64,000 nt of DNA from Agrococcus sp. ARC_14. GTDB lineage: Bacteria; Actinomycetota; Actinomycetes; Actinomycetales; Microbacteriaceae. How positions within the stretch are numbered: position 1 is the stretch's first letter; each line of letters opens with the position of its first letter. A program made the translations under genes and the position numbers. Below are positions 57,225-64,000 of the stretch, piece after piece. The stretch covers positions 62,001 to 126,000 of the forward strand of contig NZ_JAKUDO010000003.1 of assembly GCF_022436485.1 (NCBI RefSeq), written 5' to 3'. The notes under the pieces were generated by a model that saw nothing but the letters and a program-made list of their open reading frames with translations, was not told where the DNA came from and ran no database searches.

Positions 57225-58333
57225 GCGCCGTCGCCGCGCCCGCCAGGGTGCAGCCGCCGACACTCGAGACCATCGCGTCGGGCATCGCGGCGAACGTGGG
57301 CGTCGCCCGAGCCCGCACGCGTGCTCGCATCATGGCGGTCGTCAAGGCCGACGGCTACGGGCACGGCGCGGTCGCGGTCGCGCACGCCGCGGTCGCCGCG
57401 GGGGCCGCCTGGCTCGGCACCACCTCGATGACGGATGCGCTGCAACTGCGCCGTGCCGGCATCACGGTGCCGATCCTGACGTGGCTGCACGCTGACGGCA
57501 TGGACGGCTCCGCGGCCGCCGCCGAGCGCATCGACGTGGCGGTCGGCTCCGTCGAGGCGCTCGAGGCGCTGCTCGCGCATCGCGCCCGCGGGCTGCGCGT
57601 GCACCTGCACCTCGACACCGGCATGGCGAGGGAGGGATGCGCGGAGCCCGCGTGGGCCGAGCTGCTGCTGCGCGCTCAGCGGGCTCAGGCGGGCGGCCGA
57701 CTGCGCGTGACCGGCCTGATGGGACACCTCGCGAAGGCCGACCGCGCGGAGCCGGCGGCGAACGCCGCGGCGGTGCAGCGGATGCGGCGGGCCAGGCTCG
57801 AGCTGCTCGAGGCGGGCCTCGGCGACCCGATCACGCACCTGGCGGCGACCGCTGCTGCGCTGAGCGACCCCGCCACGCACTTCGACATGGTGCGCTTCGG
57901 CGCCGGGCTGGTCGGCATCGACCCGTCGGGCACCACCGCGCTGCACGGCGCATCGCGGCTCACCGCGCCCATCGTGCACAGCGCGCTCGTCGCCGCGGAC
58001 ACACCGGTCGGCTACGGCGGCAGCACCGTGACCCGCACCGCCACCCATCTGAGCGTCGTGCCGCTCGGCTATGCCGACGGCATCCCCCGCACGCTGCACG
58101 CGGCCGCGTCGGTCGAGGTCCGCGGCCTGCGCTGCCCGATCGTCGGGCGCGTCTCGATGGATCAGATCGTGATCGACACGGGAGGCGAGCGGATGCCGCT
58201 CGGCACCCTCGCCACCGTGTTCGGGCCCGACGACCCGGCCCCCAGCATCCATGAATGGGCCGACTGGGCCGGCACCATCCCCCACACCGTCGTCACCGGC
58301 ATCGGGCCGCGCGTCAGGAGGACCACCGCATGA
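57221..58333 (+). CDS. Alanine racemase-like PLP enzyme in a van-like operon
   Basis: 370 aa. Fold III PLP racemase: Lys42 in VVKADGYGHG binds PLP, and the catalytic Tyr lies in VGYGGSTV. It departs from typical Alr in two places: FGAGLVGIDP where most have GxxLYGxxP, and GRVSMDQ where most have G-x-(I/V)-C-M-D. It is soluble, with no membrane domain, unlike VanT serine racemase. Alanine or serine racemase activity cannot be separated by eye. Coupled by GTGA and ATGA overlaps to vanY-like and ligase genes. Confidence 0.85.
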   Translation: MSAVAAPARVQPPTLETIASGIAANVGVARARTRARIMAVVKADGYGHGAVAVAHAAVAAGAAWLGTTSMTDALQLRRAGITVPILTWLHADGMDGSAAAAERIDVAVGSVEALEALLAHRARGLRVHLHLDTGMAREGCAEPAWAELLLRAQRAQAGGRLRVTGLMGHLAKADRAEPAANAAAVQRMRRARLELLEAGLGDPITHLAATAAALSDPATHFDMVRFGAGLVGIDPSGTTALHGASRLTAPIVHSALVAADTPVGYGGSTVTRTATHLSVVPLGYADGIPRTLHAAASVEVRGLRCPIVGRVSMDQIVIDTGGERMPLGTLATVFGPDDPAPSIHEWADWAGTIPHTVVTGIGPRVRRTTA

Positions 58334-59358
58334 CCACCCCCACCCAGATCCTGGTGATCGGCGGCGGGCAGAGCGCCGAGCACGAGGTCTCGCTCGAGAG
58401 CGCCGCCTCGGTCGAGGCCGCACTACGCCGCCGCGGCTACGCGGTCGAGTCCATCACCATCGGCCGCGACGGGCGCTGGCAGCGCGGCGACGCGGAGCGC
58501 GATGACACCGCGCCCGGCGGTCGCGTGGTCGACACGCTCGCCGCGGCGCTGCCGGCGATCGCGCGCGCCGATGTCGTGTTCCCGGCGGTGCACGGCGCCC
58601 TCGGCGAGGACGGCACACTGGCTGCGCTCTGCGCGCTGGCGCACACGCCGATCGTGGGCTCCGGGGTGCGCGCGGGCGCCATCGGCATGGACAAGTGGGC
58701 GACCAAGCTGGTCGCCGAGGCGGTCGGGATCCGAACCGCGCCCGGGCGGCTGGTGCATGCGCGAGCGCTCGCGGCGGTCGCCTTCGACGGCGACGCGGTC
58801 GTCAAGCCGGTCGGCGGCGGCTCCAGCCACGGCGTCGCGCTGGTGCGCGATGCGATCGGGCTCGATGCCGCGCTGCGCGCTGCGGCGCTGCACGACGACC
58901 GGATCCTGCTCGAGCAGCCCGTCGTCGGGCGCGAGATCGACGTCGCGGTGCTGCGCGAGGCCGACGGCAGCCGATGGGCGGCACCGCCGCTCGAGATCCA
59001 CGCGGATGGGCTCTTCGACACGGCGACGAAGTACGACGGCTCCGCCAGGTTCAGCGTGCCGGCGGTCGTCAGCGAGACGGAGCGCGCCGCCGTCACCGAG
59101 GCCGCACTGCGGATGTTCGACGCGCTCGACTGCGCAGGCGTCGCTCGCGTCGACTTCTTCCTCACCGACGACGGGCCGGTGCTCAACGAGATCAACACGA
59201 TGCCCGGCATGACCGCGGCATCGCAGGTGCCGAGGATGTTCGCCGCGGCGGGCGTGCCCTACGACGAGCTGCTGGCCCGACTGGTCGACGCCGCCGCGGT
59301 GCCCGTGCGCGATCGCCGCTGCGCGCCGGCGACGCCCACCCCTGGCGGGGCAGGGTGA
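58330..59358 (+). CDS. D-Ala-D-Ala/D-Ala-D-X ligase (Ddl/Van type)
   Basis: 342 aa, ATP-grasp. Start VIGGGQSAEHEVSLESA is the Ddl N-terminal motif. Phosphate and metal blocks are PAVHGALGEDGTLAAL, VKPVGGGSSHGVALV, VARVDFFLTDDGPVLNEINTMPGMT and SQVPRMFAAAGV. The omega-loop segment is LFDTATKYDGSARFSVPAV, keeping the Lys-Tyr pair; this does not by itself tell D-Ala, D-Ser or D-lactate use. Partner genes suggest it modifies peptidoglycan stems with or instead of a housekeeping Ddl. Confidence 0.88.
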   Translation: MTTPTQILVIGGGQSAEHEVSLESAASVEAALRRRGYAVESITIGRDGRWQRGDAERDDTAPGGRVVDTLAAALPAIARADVVFPAVHGALGEDGTLAALCALAHTPIVGSGVRAGAIGMDKWATKLVAEAVGIRTAPGRLVHARALAAVAFDGDAVVKPVGGGSSHGVALVRDAIGLDAALRAAALHDDRILLEQPVVGREIDVAVLREADGSRWAAPPLEIHADGLFDTATKYDGSARFSVPAVVSETERAAVTEAALRMFDALDCAGVARVDFFLTDDGPVLNEINTMPGMTAASQVPRMFAAAGVPYDELLARLVDAAAVPVRDRRCAPATPTPGGAG

Positions 59359-59396
59359 CGGATGCGTAGGCTCGGCCCCACCGGGAGGAGACCGAC

Positions 59397-59891
59397 ATGG
59401 CGATCGAACGGACAGGCACCGTCACCGAGCACGGCGAGACGTGCGAGCTGACCCTGGAGCGCAGCGTGCAGGCGGACGCGATCGCCGTCTGGCCGTTCCT
59501 GTCGGAGTCTCGCGAGCTCGGCATCTGGTTCGCCACCTATGTGGGCGACCCGGACTCCGGCGAGGTCGTGCTGGCCATGACCGCCGAGGAGGGCGACGCG
59601 ACGAGCGCCGTCGAGATCCTCGACTGCACCGCCCCGGAGCACCTGGTGGTGCAGACGACGGATGAGTCGGGCAGCTGGAGCCTCGAGGTCGAGCTGGTGG
59701 ACGGCGGGCAGGAGCCCGGCACCGGCTCGCTCATCCGCTTCACGCAGCACGAGCTGCCGCTGGCCATGCTCCCCGATGTCGCGGCGGGCTGGGAGTGGTA
59801 CCTCGACCGGCTGGTGGCCGCGATCGCCGGGCAGCCGATGCCCATGTGGGGCGAGTACTACCCGGCGCTGCGCGACGCCTACGCCGGCTGA
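59397..59891 (+). CDS. SRPBCC/AHSA1-like domain protein
   Basis: 164 aa. Helix-grip pattern: LERSVQADAIAVWPFLSESRELGIWFATYVGDPDSGEVVLAM, SAVEILDCTAPEHLVVQT and LPDVAAGWEWYLDRLVAAIAGQ at the C-terminus, as in AHSA1-type SRPBCC proteins. Binds an unknown hydrophobic ligand. GGGAGGAG precedes the ATG. Probably transcribed after the ligase gene, 38 bases away. Confidence 0.85.
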   Translation: MAIERTGTVTEHGETCELTLERSVQADAIAVWPFLSESRELGIWFATYVGDPDSGEVVLAMTAEEGDATSAVEILDCTAPEHLVVQTTDESGSWSLEVELVDGGQEPGTGSLIRFTQHELPLAMLPDVAAGWEWYLDRLVAAIAGQPMPMWGEYYPALRDAYAG

Positions 59892-59903
59892 GCAGCTGCC
59901 GCA

Positions 59904-60008
59904 GGTCGAGGAGGCCGCAGGTCGCAGACCTGCAGCCGTCACGAGACCGCAGGCGCCAGCGAACCGGTCTCGTGACGCGTGCGTGCTCCGCACGCGCGCT
60001 CCTCGACC
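59904..60008. repeat. Facing pair of REP-like elements
   Basis: GGTCGAGGAGGCC...GTCACGAGACC (59904-59948) and inverted GGTCTCGTGACGC...GCTCCTCGACC (59966-60008). Inner stems GCAGGTCGCAGACCTGC and GCGTGCTCCGCACGC. Between convergent genes; closely resembles the pair at 31.0 kb. Confidence 0.8.
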
Positions 60009-60023
60009 TGCGAAGTCACCCCA

Positions 60024-60911
60024 TCAGCGCGAGCGCACCGCCGCCTCCGCCATCTGCACCACGTTGTCGAGCAGCATCACGCGGGTCATCGGGCCGACGC
60101 CGCCGGGCACCGGCGACACCCACGCTGCGACCTCCTTGACGCCCGGGTCGACATCGCCCAGCAGCTTCACCTTGCCGGTCTCGGCGGAGAGCCCGCGCGT
60201 GATGCCCACGTCGAGCACCGCGGCACCGGGCTTGACCCAGTCGGGCTTGATGAGCCCCGGCACGCCGACGGCCGCGACCACGATGTCGGCCTCGCGCACC
60301 TGCGCCGCGAGATCCGGCGTGCGCGAGTGGCAGAGGGTGACGGTCGCGTCGATGCCCTTGCGGGTCAGCAGCAGGCCGAGCGGCCGACCGACCGTGAGCC
60401 CGCGGCCGACGACCGCGACCATCGCTCCGGCGATCGGGATGTCGTGCCGGCGCAGCATCTGCACGATGCCGGCCGGTGTGCAGGGCAGCGGCGAGTCGAT
60501 GGGGCCGTCGACGCCCAGCACGAGCCTGCCGAGGTTGGTCGGGTGCAGGCCGTCGGCATCCTTGTCGGGATCCATCAGCTCGAGCATCGCGTGCTCGTCG
60601 TGCCCGGGCGGCAGCGGCAGCTGGATGATGTAGCCCGTCACCTCGCGCGCCGAGTTGAGATCCTCGATCGCCTTCCGCACGTCGGCGGTCGAGGCGTTCG
60701 AGGGCAGGTCGACGCGGATCGAGGTGATGCCCACCTCTGCGCAGTCGCGGTGCTTGCCCTTGACGTAGGACTGGCTCGCGGGGTCGTCGCCCACCAGCAG
60801 CGTGCCGAGGCCGGGCGTCACGCCCTCGCCCCTGAGCGCATCCACCCGCTCCTTGAGCTCCAGCTTGATGGCGGCGGCCGTGGCGTTGCCGTCGAGGAGC
60901 CGCGCCGTCAT
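60024..60911 (-). CDS. folD: Methylene-THF dehydrogenase/methenyl-THF cyclohydrolase
   Basis: 295 aa from ATG 60911, overlapping the glyA stop as ATGA. Interconverts 5,10-methylene- and 10-formyl-THF. Catalytic Lys in [50 protein letters not shown] for NADP, and [15 protein letters not shown]. Co-transcribed with glyA behind the ZTP riboswitch. Confidence 0.97.
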   Translation of the reverse strand: MTARLLDGNATAAAIKLELKERVDALRGEGVTPGLGTLLVGDDPASQSYVKGKHRDCAEVGITSIRVDLPSNASTADVRKAIEDLNSAREVTGYIIQLPLPPGHDEHAMLELMDPDKDADGLHPTNLGRLVLGVDGPIDSPLPCTPAGIVQMLRRHDIPIAGAMVAVVGRGLTVGRPLGLLLTRKGIDATVTLCHSRTPDLAAQVREADIVVAAVGVPGLIKPDWVKPGAAVLDVGITRGLSAETGKVKLLGDVDPGVKEVAAWVSPVPGGVGPMTRVMLLDNVVQMAEAAVRSR

Positions 60912-62254
60912 CGGTCGGCGCCGCCCGCGTCGACGCTGGAGCCGAGCTCGTGCACCGACACCGGCTGACCGGAGGGGCCCACGCCCGGGTAGAGCGGGAA
61001 CGCCTCGGCGAGCTTCGCCACCCGGGCGCGCAGCGCATCCGTGTCTGCGCCCGGCAGCAGCGCGAGCGCGATCACGTCGGCGACCTCGGTGAACTCCTCG
61101 TCGCCGAAGCCGCGGGTCGCGAGCGCCGGCGTGCCGATACGGAGGCCGCTCGTGACCATCGGCGGGCGCGGGTCGTTGGGCACCGCGTTGCGGTTGACCG
61201 TGATGCGGATCTCGTGCAGGAGATCCTCGGCCTGCTTGCCGTCGACGGCGGCGTCGCGCAGGTCGACGAGCACGAGGTGCACGTCGGTGCCGTTGGAGCG
61301 CACCGTGATGCCCGCATCCGCCACGTCCTGCTGCATGAGGCGCTCGGCGAGGATGTGCGCGCCGCGCAGCGTGCGCTCCTGGCGCTCCTTGAACTCCTCG
61401 GTGCCGGCGAGCTTGAACGCGGTGGCCTTCGCGGCGATCACGTGCATGAGCGGGCCGCCCTGCTGGCCCGGGAAGACCGCCGAGTTGAGCTTCTTGGCGA
61501 TGTCGGCGTCGTTCGTCAGGATGAAGCCCGAGCGAGGCCCGCCGATGGTCTTGTGCACGGTGGAGGAGACGACGTGCGCGTGCGGCACCGGGCTCGGGTG
61601 CAGGCCCGCCGCCACGAGGCCGGCGAAGTGCGCCATGTCGACCCACAGCAGCGCGCCGACCTCGTCGGCGATCGCGCGGAAGGCGGCGAAGTCGAGCTGG
61701 CGCGGGTAGGCCGACCAGCCGGCGATGATCACCTTGGGCTTGTGCTCGATGGCGAGGCGGCGCACCTCGTCCATGTCGACGCGGCTGGACTCCTCGTCGA
61801 CGCCGTAGGCGACGATGTCGTAGAGCCGGCCGGAGAAGTTGATCTTCATGCCGTGCGTGAGGTGGCCGCCGTGGTCGAGCGAGAGGCCGAGGATCGTGTC
61901 GCCGGGGCGCGCGATGGCGTGCAGCACGGCGGCGTTGGCGGTGGCGCCCGAGTGGGGCTGCACGTTGGCGAACTCGGCGCCGAAGAGCGCCTTGGCGCGC
62001 TCGATCGCGAGGGTCTCGGCGATGTCGACGAACTCGCAGCCGCCGTAGTAGCGGCGGCCGGGGTAGCCCTCGGCGTACTTGTTCGTCAGCACGCTGCCGG
62101 CTGCCTCGAGCACGGCGACGGGCACGAAGTTCTCGCTCGCGATCATCTCGAGGTAGTCGCGCTGGCGGTCGAGCTCCAGCTGCAGGGCCTCGGCGATCTC
62201 GGGATCGACCTCGGCGAGGGGCGAGTTGAACGTGCTGGGCAGGCGGTCGGTCAC
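60908..62254 (-). CDS. glyA: Serine hydroxymethyltransferase
   Basis: 448 aa. Converts serine and THF to glycine and 5,10-methylene-THF. PLP Lys235 lies in [14 protein letters not shown]; also [42 protein letters not shown] and [16 protein letters not shown]. The start has AGGAG upstream and a ZTP riboswitch in the 5' leader. The last ~10 residues extend past the usual end. Confidence 0.97.
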   Translation of the reverse strand: MTDRLPSTFNSPLAEVDPEIAEALQLELDRQRDYLEMIASENFVPVAVLEAAGSVLTNKYAEGYPGRRYYGGCEFVDIAETLAIERAKALFGAEFANVQPHSGATANAAVLHAIARPGDTILGLSLDHGGHLTHGMKINFSGRLYDIVAYGVDEESSRVDMDEVRRLAIEHKPKVIIAGWSAYPRQLDFAAFRAIADEVGALLWVDMAHFAGLVAAGLHPSPVPHAHVVSSTVHKTIGGPRSGFILTNDADIAKKLNSAVFPGQQGGPLMHVIAAKATAFKLAGTEEFKERQERTLRGAHILAERLMQQDVADAGITVRSNGTDVHLVLVDLRDAAVDGKQAEDLLHEIRITVNRNAVPNDPRPPMVTSGLRIGTPALATRGFGDEEFTEVADVIALALLPGADTDALRARVAKLAEAFPLYPGVGPSGQPVSVHELGSSVDAGGADR

Positions 62255-62297
62255 GGGTGCTCCTTCGCTGGTGCGCTGGCGCGCGTCACTGGATGGG

Positions 62298-62366
62298 TGT
62301 GCCCAGGCGCGCGGCGGGTGCTGGCCGCTCCCCGGTGGTGCTCCACCTGTGCGCCAGTCACGGCCG
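62298..62366 (-). ncRNA. ZTP (pfl) riboswitch controlling glyA-folD
   Basis: The 5' leader of glyA contains the conserved ZTP core in order: CCGTGACTGGCGC, the hairpin AGGTGGAGCACCACC, GGGGAGCG, a GC-rich P3 and CCGCGCGCCTGGGCA. These are the invariant parts of the pfl motif, which binds ZMP/ZTP and turns on folate one-carbon genes; glyA and folD are classic targets. The aptamer ends about 44 bases before the glyA GTG, leaving room for an expression platform that hides the ribosome-binding site. Confidence 0.9.
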
Positions 62367-62371
62367 CTGCC

Positions 62372-62377
62372 ATCGTA
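62372..62377 (-). promoter_or_regulatory. Candidate -10 (TACGAT) of glyA
   Basis: TACGAT on the minus strand would start transcription near 62365, directly at the 5' edge of the ZTP aptamer. No clear -35 is visible. Confidence 0.5.
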
Positions 62378-62421
62378 TCCCGGGCGCGATGGCGGATGCG
62401 GATGGGTGCTTGGATCGGTGC

Positions 62422-62937
62422 ATGCCCGATGACGACCGCACCCGCTCCCTGCTCCTCGGCGCGCTCGACCGGCAGCGTCGACACGTGCTGCAGGCGCTCG
62501 ACGGCCTCAGCGACGCGCAGCTGCGCGCGGCGCCGCTGCCCTCCGGCTGGTCGCTGCTCGGGCTCGTCCGCCACCTCACGCTCGGGCTCGAGCGCTACTG
62601 GTTCCACACCGTGATGGCGGGCGAGCCGCTCGACTACTGGCCGGCCGACGATCCGGCGGCAGACGGCGGCAGGCCCGCCGACTGGCGGGTCGGGGCGGAT
62701 GCATCCACCGCGGCCGTGATGCAGGAGTACCGGGACGCGATCGCGCACTCCGACGAGATCCTCGCCGGCCTGCAGCTCGATGCCGCGCCGCGCCGCCCGG
62801 AGGAGGACTGGCCGGCGGGCGTCTTCGCGGATCTCGAGGCGGTGCTGGTGCACGTCATCCTCGACGCCGCGACGCACGCCGGGCATCTCGACGCGGCGCG
62901 CGAGCTGATCGACGGGCGCCAGCACCTGGTGCTCTGA
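62422..62937 (+). CDS. DinB/DUF664-family protein
   Basis: 171 aa from ATG 62422 (alternative ATG 62389). Four-helix DinB fold: the first His in [14 protein letters not shown], then [22 protein letters not shown], and the closing [23 protein letters not shown] with the His-x-x-His metal site. Related enzymes include mycothiol-dependent transferases, which would fit the mshD gene in this window. Divergent from glyA. Confidence 0.87.
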   Translation: MPDDDRTRSLLLGALDRQRRHVLQALDGLSDAQLRAAPLPSGWSLLGLVRHLTLGLERYWFHTVMAGEPLDYWPADDPAADGGRPADWRVGADASTAAVMQEYRDAIAHSDEILAGLQLDAAPRRPEEDWPAGVFADLEAVLVHVILDAATHAGHLDAARELIDGRQHLVL

Positions 62938-62970
62938 GCCGGGCGCAGACGAGTCGCCCCCGCACCCGAG

Positions 62971-63003
62971 CGCACCGCACCGCACCGCACCGGACCGCAC
63001 CGG
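62971..63003. repeat. CGCAC pentamer repeats
   Basis: Six 5-bp units, four of them exact CGCAC in a row, then CGGAC and CGCAC. Part of the 349-base gene-free region between the DinB and putA-like genes. Confidence 0.7.
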
Positions 63004-63056
63004 AACTAACCGCATCCCCCGCCGGCCCGACCCGGCCCATCCCGGCGACCCTTTCT

Positions 63057-63092
63057 ACCGAACTGGACCCGGTGCACCAGGTCCAGTTCGGT
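63057..63092. repeat. 36-bp near-perfect palindrome
   Basis: ACCGAACTGGACC and its complement GGTCCAGTTCGGT enclose GGTGCACC, itself a palindrome; only one base pair (C-A) breaks the symmetry. Could be an operator or terminator of the PutA-like gene. Confidence 0.75.
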
Positions 63093-63098
63093 GGAACG

Positions 63099-63221
63099 GG
63101 TCCGCGAAGCGGCACGCACGGCGGAACGGGTCCGCGAAGGGGCACGACACAGCGGAGCAGGTCCGCGAAGGGGCACGGCACAGCGGAACAGACCTGCGCA
63201 CCAGCACGCACGGCGGCAGCG
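63099..63221. repeat. Four tandem 30-31-bp units
   Basis: Units start GGTCCGCGAAG and end CAGCGGAACA or similar: 63099-63128, 63129-63159, 63160-63190 and a diverged 63191-63221. Units two and three differ at only a few positions. The preceding palindrome shares GGTCC...CGGTGGAACG with the units. Confidence 0.8.
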
Positions 63222-63286
63222 GCCCGCGGATCGAGCCGCCACGCCCGCACGAGCCGACGCGGCGCCTGCACCGGCCGCGGGACTTG

Positions 63287-64000
63287 CTAGATCAGCGCGT
63301 CCGTCAGCTGGTTCGGCGTGCCGAAGCGGTGCGCCGTGATCGCGACCGCCTGCTCGCGCAGGAACGGCAGCATCTCGACACGGCCGGCCTCGGTGATCGC
63401 GTGCGACACGATCGCCAGGTCGGGGCGGCCGTCGACCGCCTCCGCCAGCGCACGCACGCCCTCGGCGACGGCCTCCTCGGCGGCGAGGTAGCGGATGCGT
63501 CCCAGCGCGAGGCGCGCGGCCGCGGCCCGGAACGCGGCGTCGCCCTGCACCTCCACCGGCACGCCCGCGGCCGCGAGCGCAGCGCGCACGGCGGGTGCGG
63601 GCTCGATCGCGGTCGACACGCGCACCGAGGCGCCTGCCCGCAGCGCGGCGGCGACCGCGCGGGCCAGCTGCACGATGCGACCACCCTCCGCGAGCCGGAT
63701 CACGACGCCCGGCATCGGCAGATGCCGCAGGATGTCGCGCTCGGCCAGCAGCTGCTGCACGTCGCGCGCGACGCCCAGCTCGGTTGCCCAGACGTGCTGG
63801 TCGGAGCCGGCCGCGCGACGCAGCGCGACGGCCTCGCTCGCCGTGACCGACGCATCCGCCGACTTCGCCAGCACCGAGACGGCGTCGACGAGCACCTGCA
63901 CCGACGGCAGCGCGATCGGGGCGAGCTCTCGCGCCTCGGCCGTGCGCCAGTCGACCAGCGGCATGAGGTAGCTCGGGCCGCCCGCCTTCGTGGTGGGGCC
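63287..64000 (-). CDS. C-terminal part of a PutA-like bifunctional proline dehydrogenase (partial)
   Basis: About 238 codons to the stop TAG at 63287; the gene continues off the right edge. The peptide begins GPTTKAGGPSYLMPLVDW, a C-terminal signature after the aldehyde dehydrogenase catalytic Cys region of PutA, and ends HAITEAGRVEMLPFLREQAVAITAHRFGTPNQLTDALI. Long bifunctional PutA oxidises proline to glutamate. Neither the FAD-binding proline dehydrogenase domain nor the aldehyde dehydrogenase active site lies in the window, so the call rests on the tail. Confidence 0.7.
   Translation of the reverse strand, partial: GPTTKAGGPSYLMPLVDWRTAEARELAPIALPSVQVLVDAVSVLAKSADASVTASEAVALRRAAGSDQHVWATELGVARDVQQLLAERDILRHLPMPGVVIRLAEGGRIVQLARAVAAALRAGASVRVSTAIEPAPAVRAALAAAGVPVEVQGDAAFRAAAARLALGRIRYLAAEEAVAEGVRALAEAVDGRPDLAIVSHAITEAGRVEMLPFLREQAVAITAHRFGTPNQLTDALI

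Noticed and set aside
58330..59358. VanA-type D-Ala-D-lactate ligase
   Set aside because: There is no vanH-like dehydrogenase or vanX gene, and the omega-loop Lys-Tyr favours Ddl or D-Ser types, so the D-lactate assignment is not supported.
63091..63339. Reading frame across the 31-bp tandem units
   Set aside because: It encodes only low-complexity Arg/Ala-rich sequence, overlaps the PutA-like gene and has no ribosome-binding site.

Overview
The window is high-GC, densely packed chromosomal DNA from an actinobacterium. The mix of mycothiol synthase (mshD), CarD, SenX3/RegX3, GlnR, DtxR-type iron control, an IspD-IspF fusion, XPB helicase and an orphan WXG100 protein points to Micrococcales, most likely Microbacteriaceae; the genus is not resolved. 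Most of the window is housekeeping sequence with conserved actinobacterial synteny, not a mobile island. No integrase, transposase, phage gene or CRISPR array was seen.

Layout. 1-10.3 kb: two cell-wall hydrolase genes (one partial) with shared GTAACG-type direct repeats, a DtxR-family regulator, serC, a DUF3027/cold-shock pair, helicase-related genes including XPB, and a two-component system. 10.3-15.7 kb: WXG100 protein, groL with two CIRCE operators, LytR_C and DUF3263 proteins, msrB, a DMT transporter and a GNAT enzyme. 15.7-16.1 kb: tRNA-Thr followed by a 20-bp-period array of nine direct units facing four inverted units, the most unexplained structure here. 16.1-28.5 kb: two DsbA-like proteins, an orphan sugar-importer ATPase, a DUF4032 kinase-like protein, rlmB-cysS-ispDF-carD, a lipoprotein gene bracketed by an 83-bp inverted repeat, and regX3-senX3 divergent from phoU. 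28.5-39 kb: gpmA, DUF3626, a methyltransferase, ygfZ/nitrobindin, glnR-mshD-ppk1-MutT1-like. 39-43.3 kb: pstSCAB with a clear PHO box. 43.5-53.7 kb: lipoprotein, tRNA-Lys, GyrI-like protein, rtcB, aldose epimerase, NmrA-like oxidoreductase, a short-variable-arm tRNA with anticodon UAA, and a siderophore ABC importer behind an iron box. 54-59.4 kb: gamma carbonic anhydrase and a van-like cluster (sensor kinase and regulator divergent from a coupled vanY-alr-D-Ala ligase operon). 60-64 kb: glyA-folD behind a ZTP (pfl) riboswitch, a DinB protein, a repeat-rich intergenic region and the C-terminal end of a PutA-like dehydrogenase.

How the genes work together. Phosphate supply is spread over three loci: sensing and control (senX3/regX3/phoU), uptake (pstSCAB) and storage (ppk1), with glnR beside ppk1 for nitrogen control. 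Iron supply pairs a DtxR-family repressor at the left end with an iron-boxed siderophore importer. One-carbon metabolism (glyA-folD) is under a riboswitch that senses ZMP/ZTP. Cell-wall stress is represented by the hydrolases and the van-like operon.

Two genome-wide habits show clearly. At least seventeen genes have a TANNNT-like -10 hexamer 6-8 bases before the start codon and no ribosome-binding site, so they are probably translated from leaderless mRNAs. Imperfect palindromes of the form GGTCGAGGAG...GTCACGAGACC recur between genes, often as facing pairs between convergent genes.
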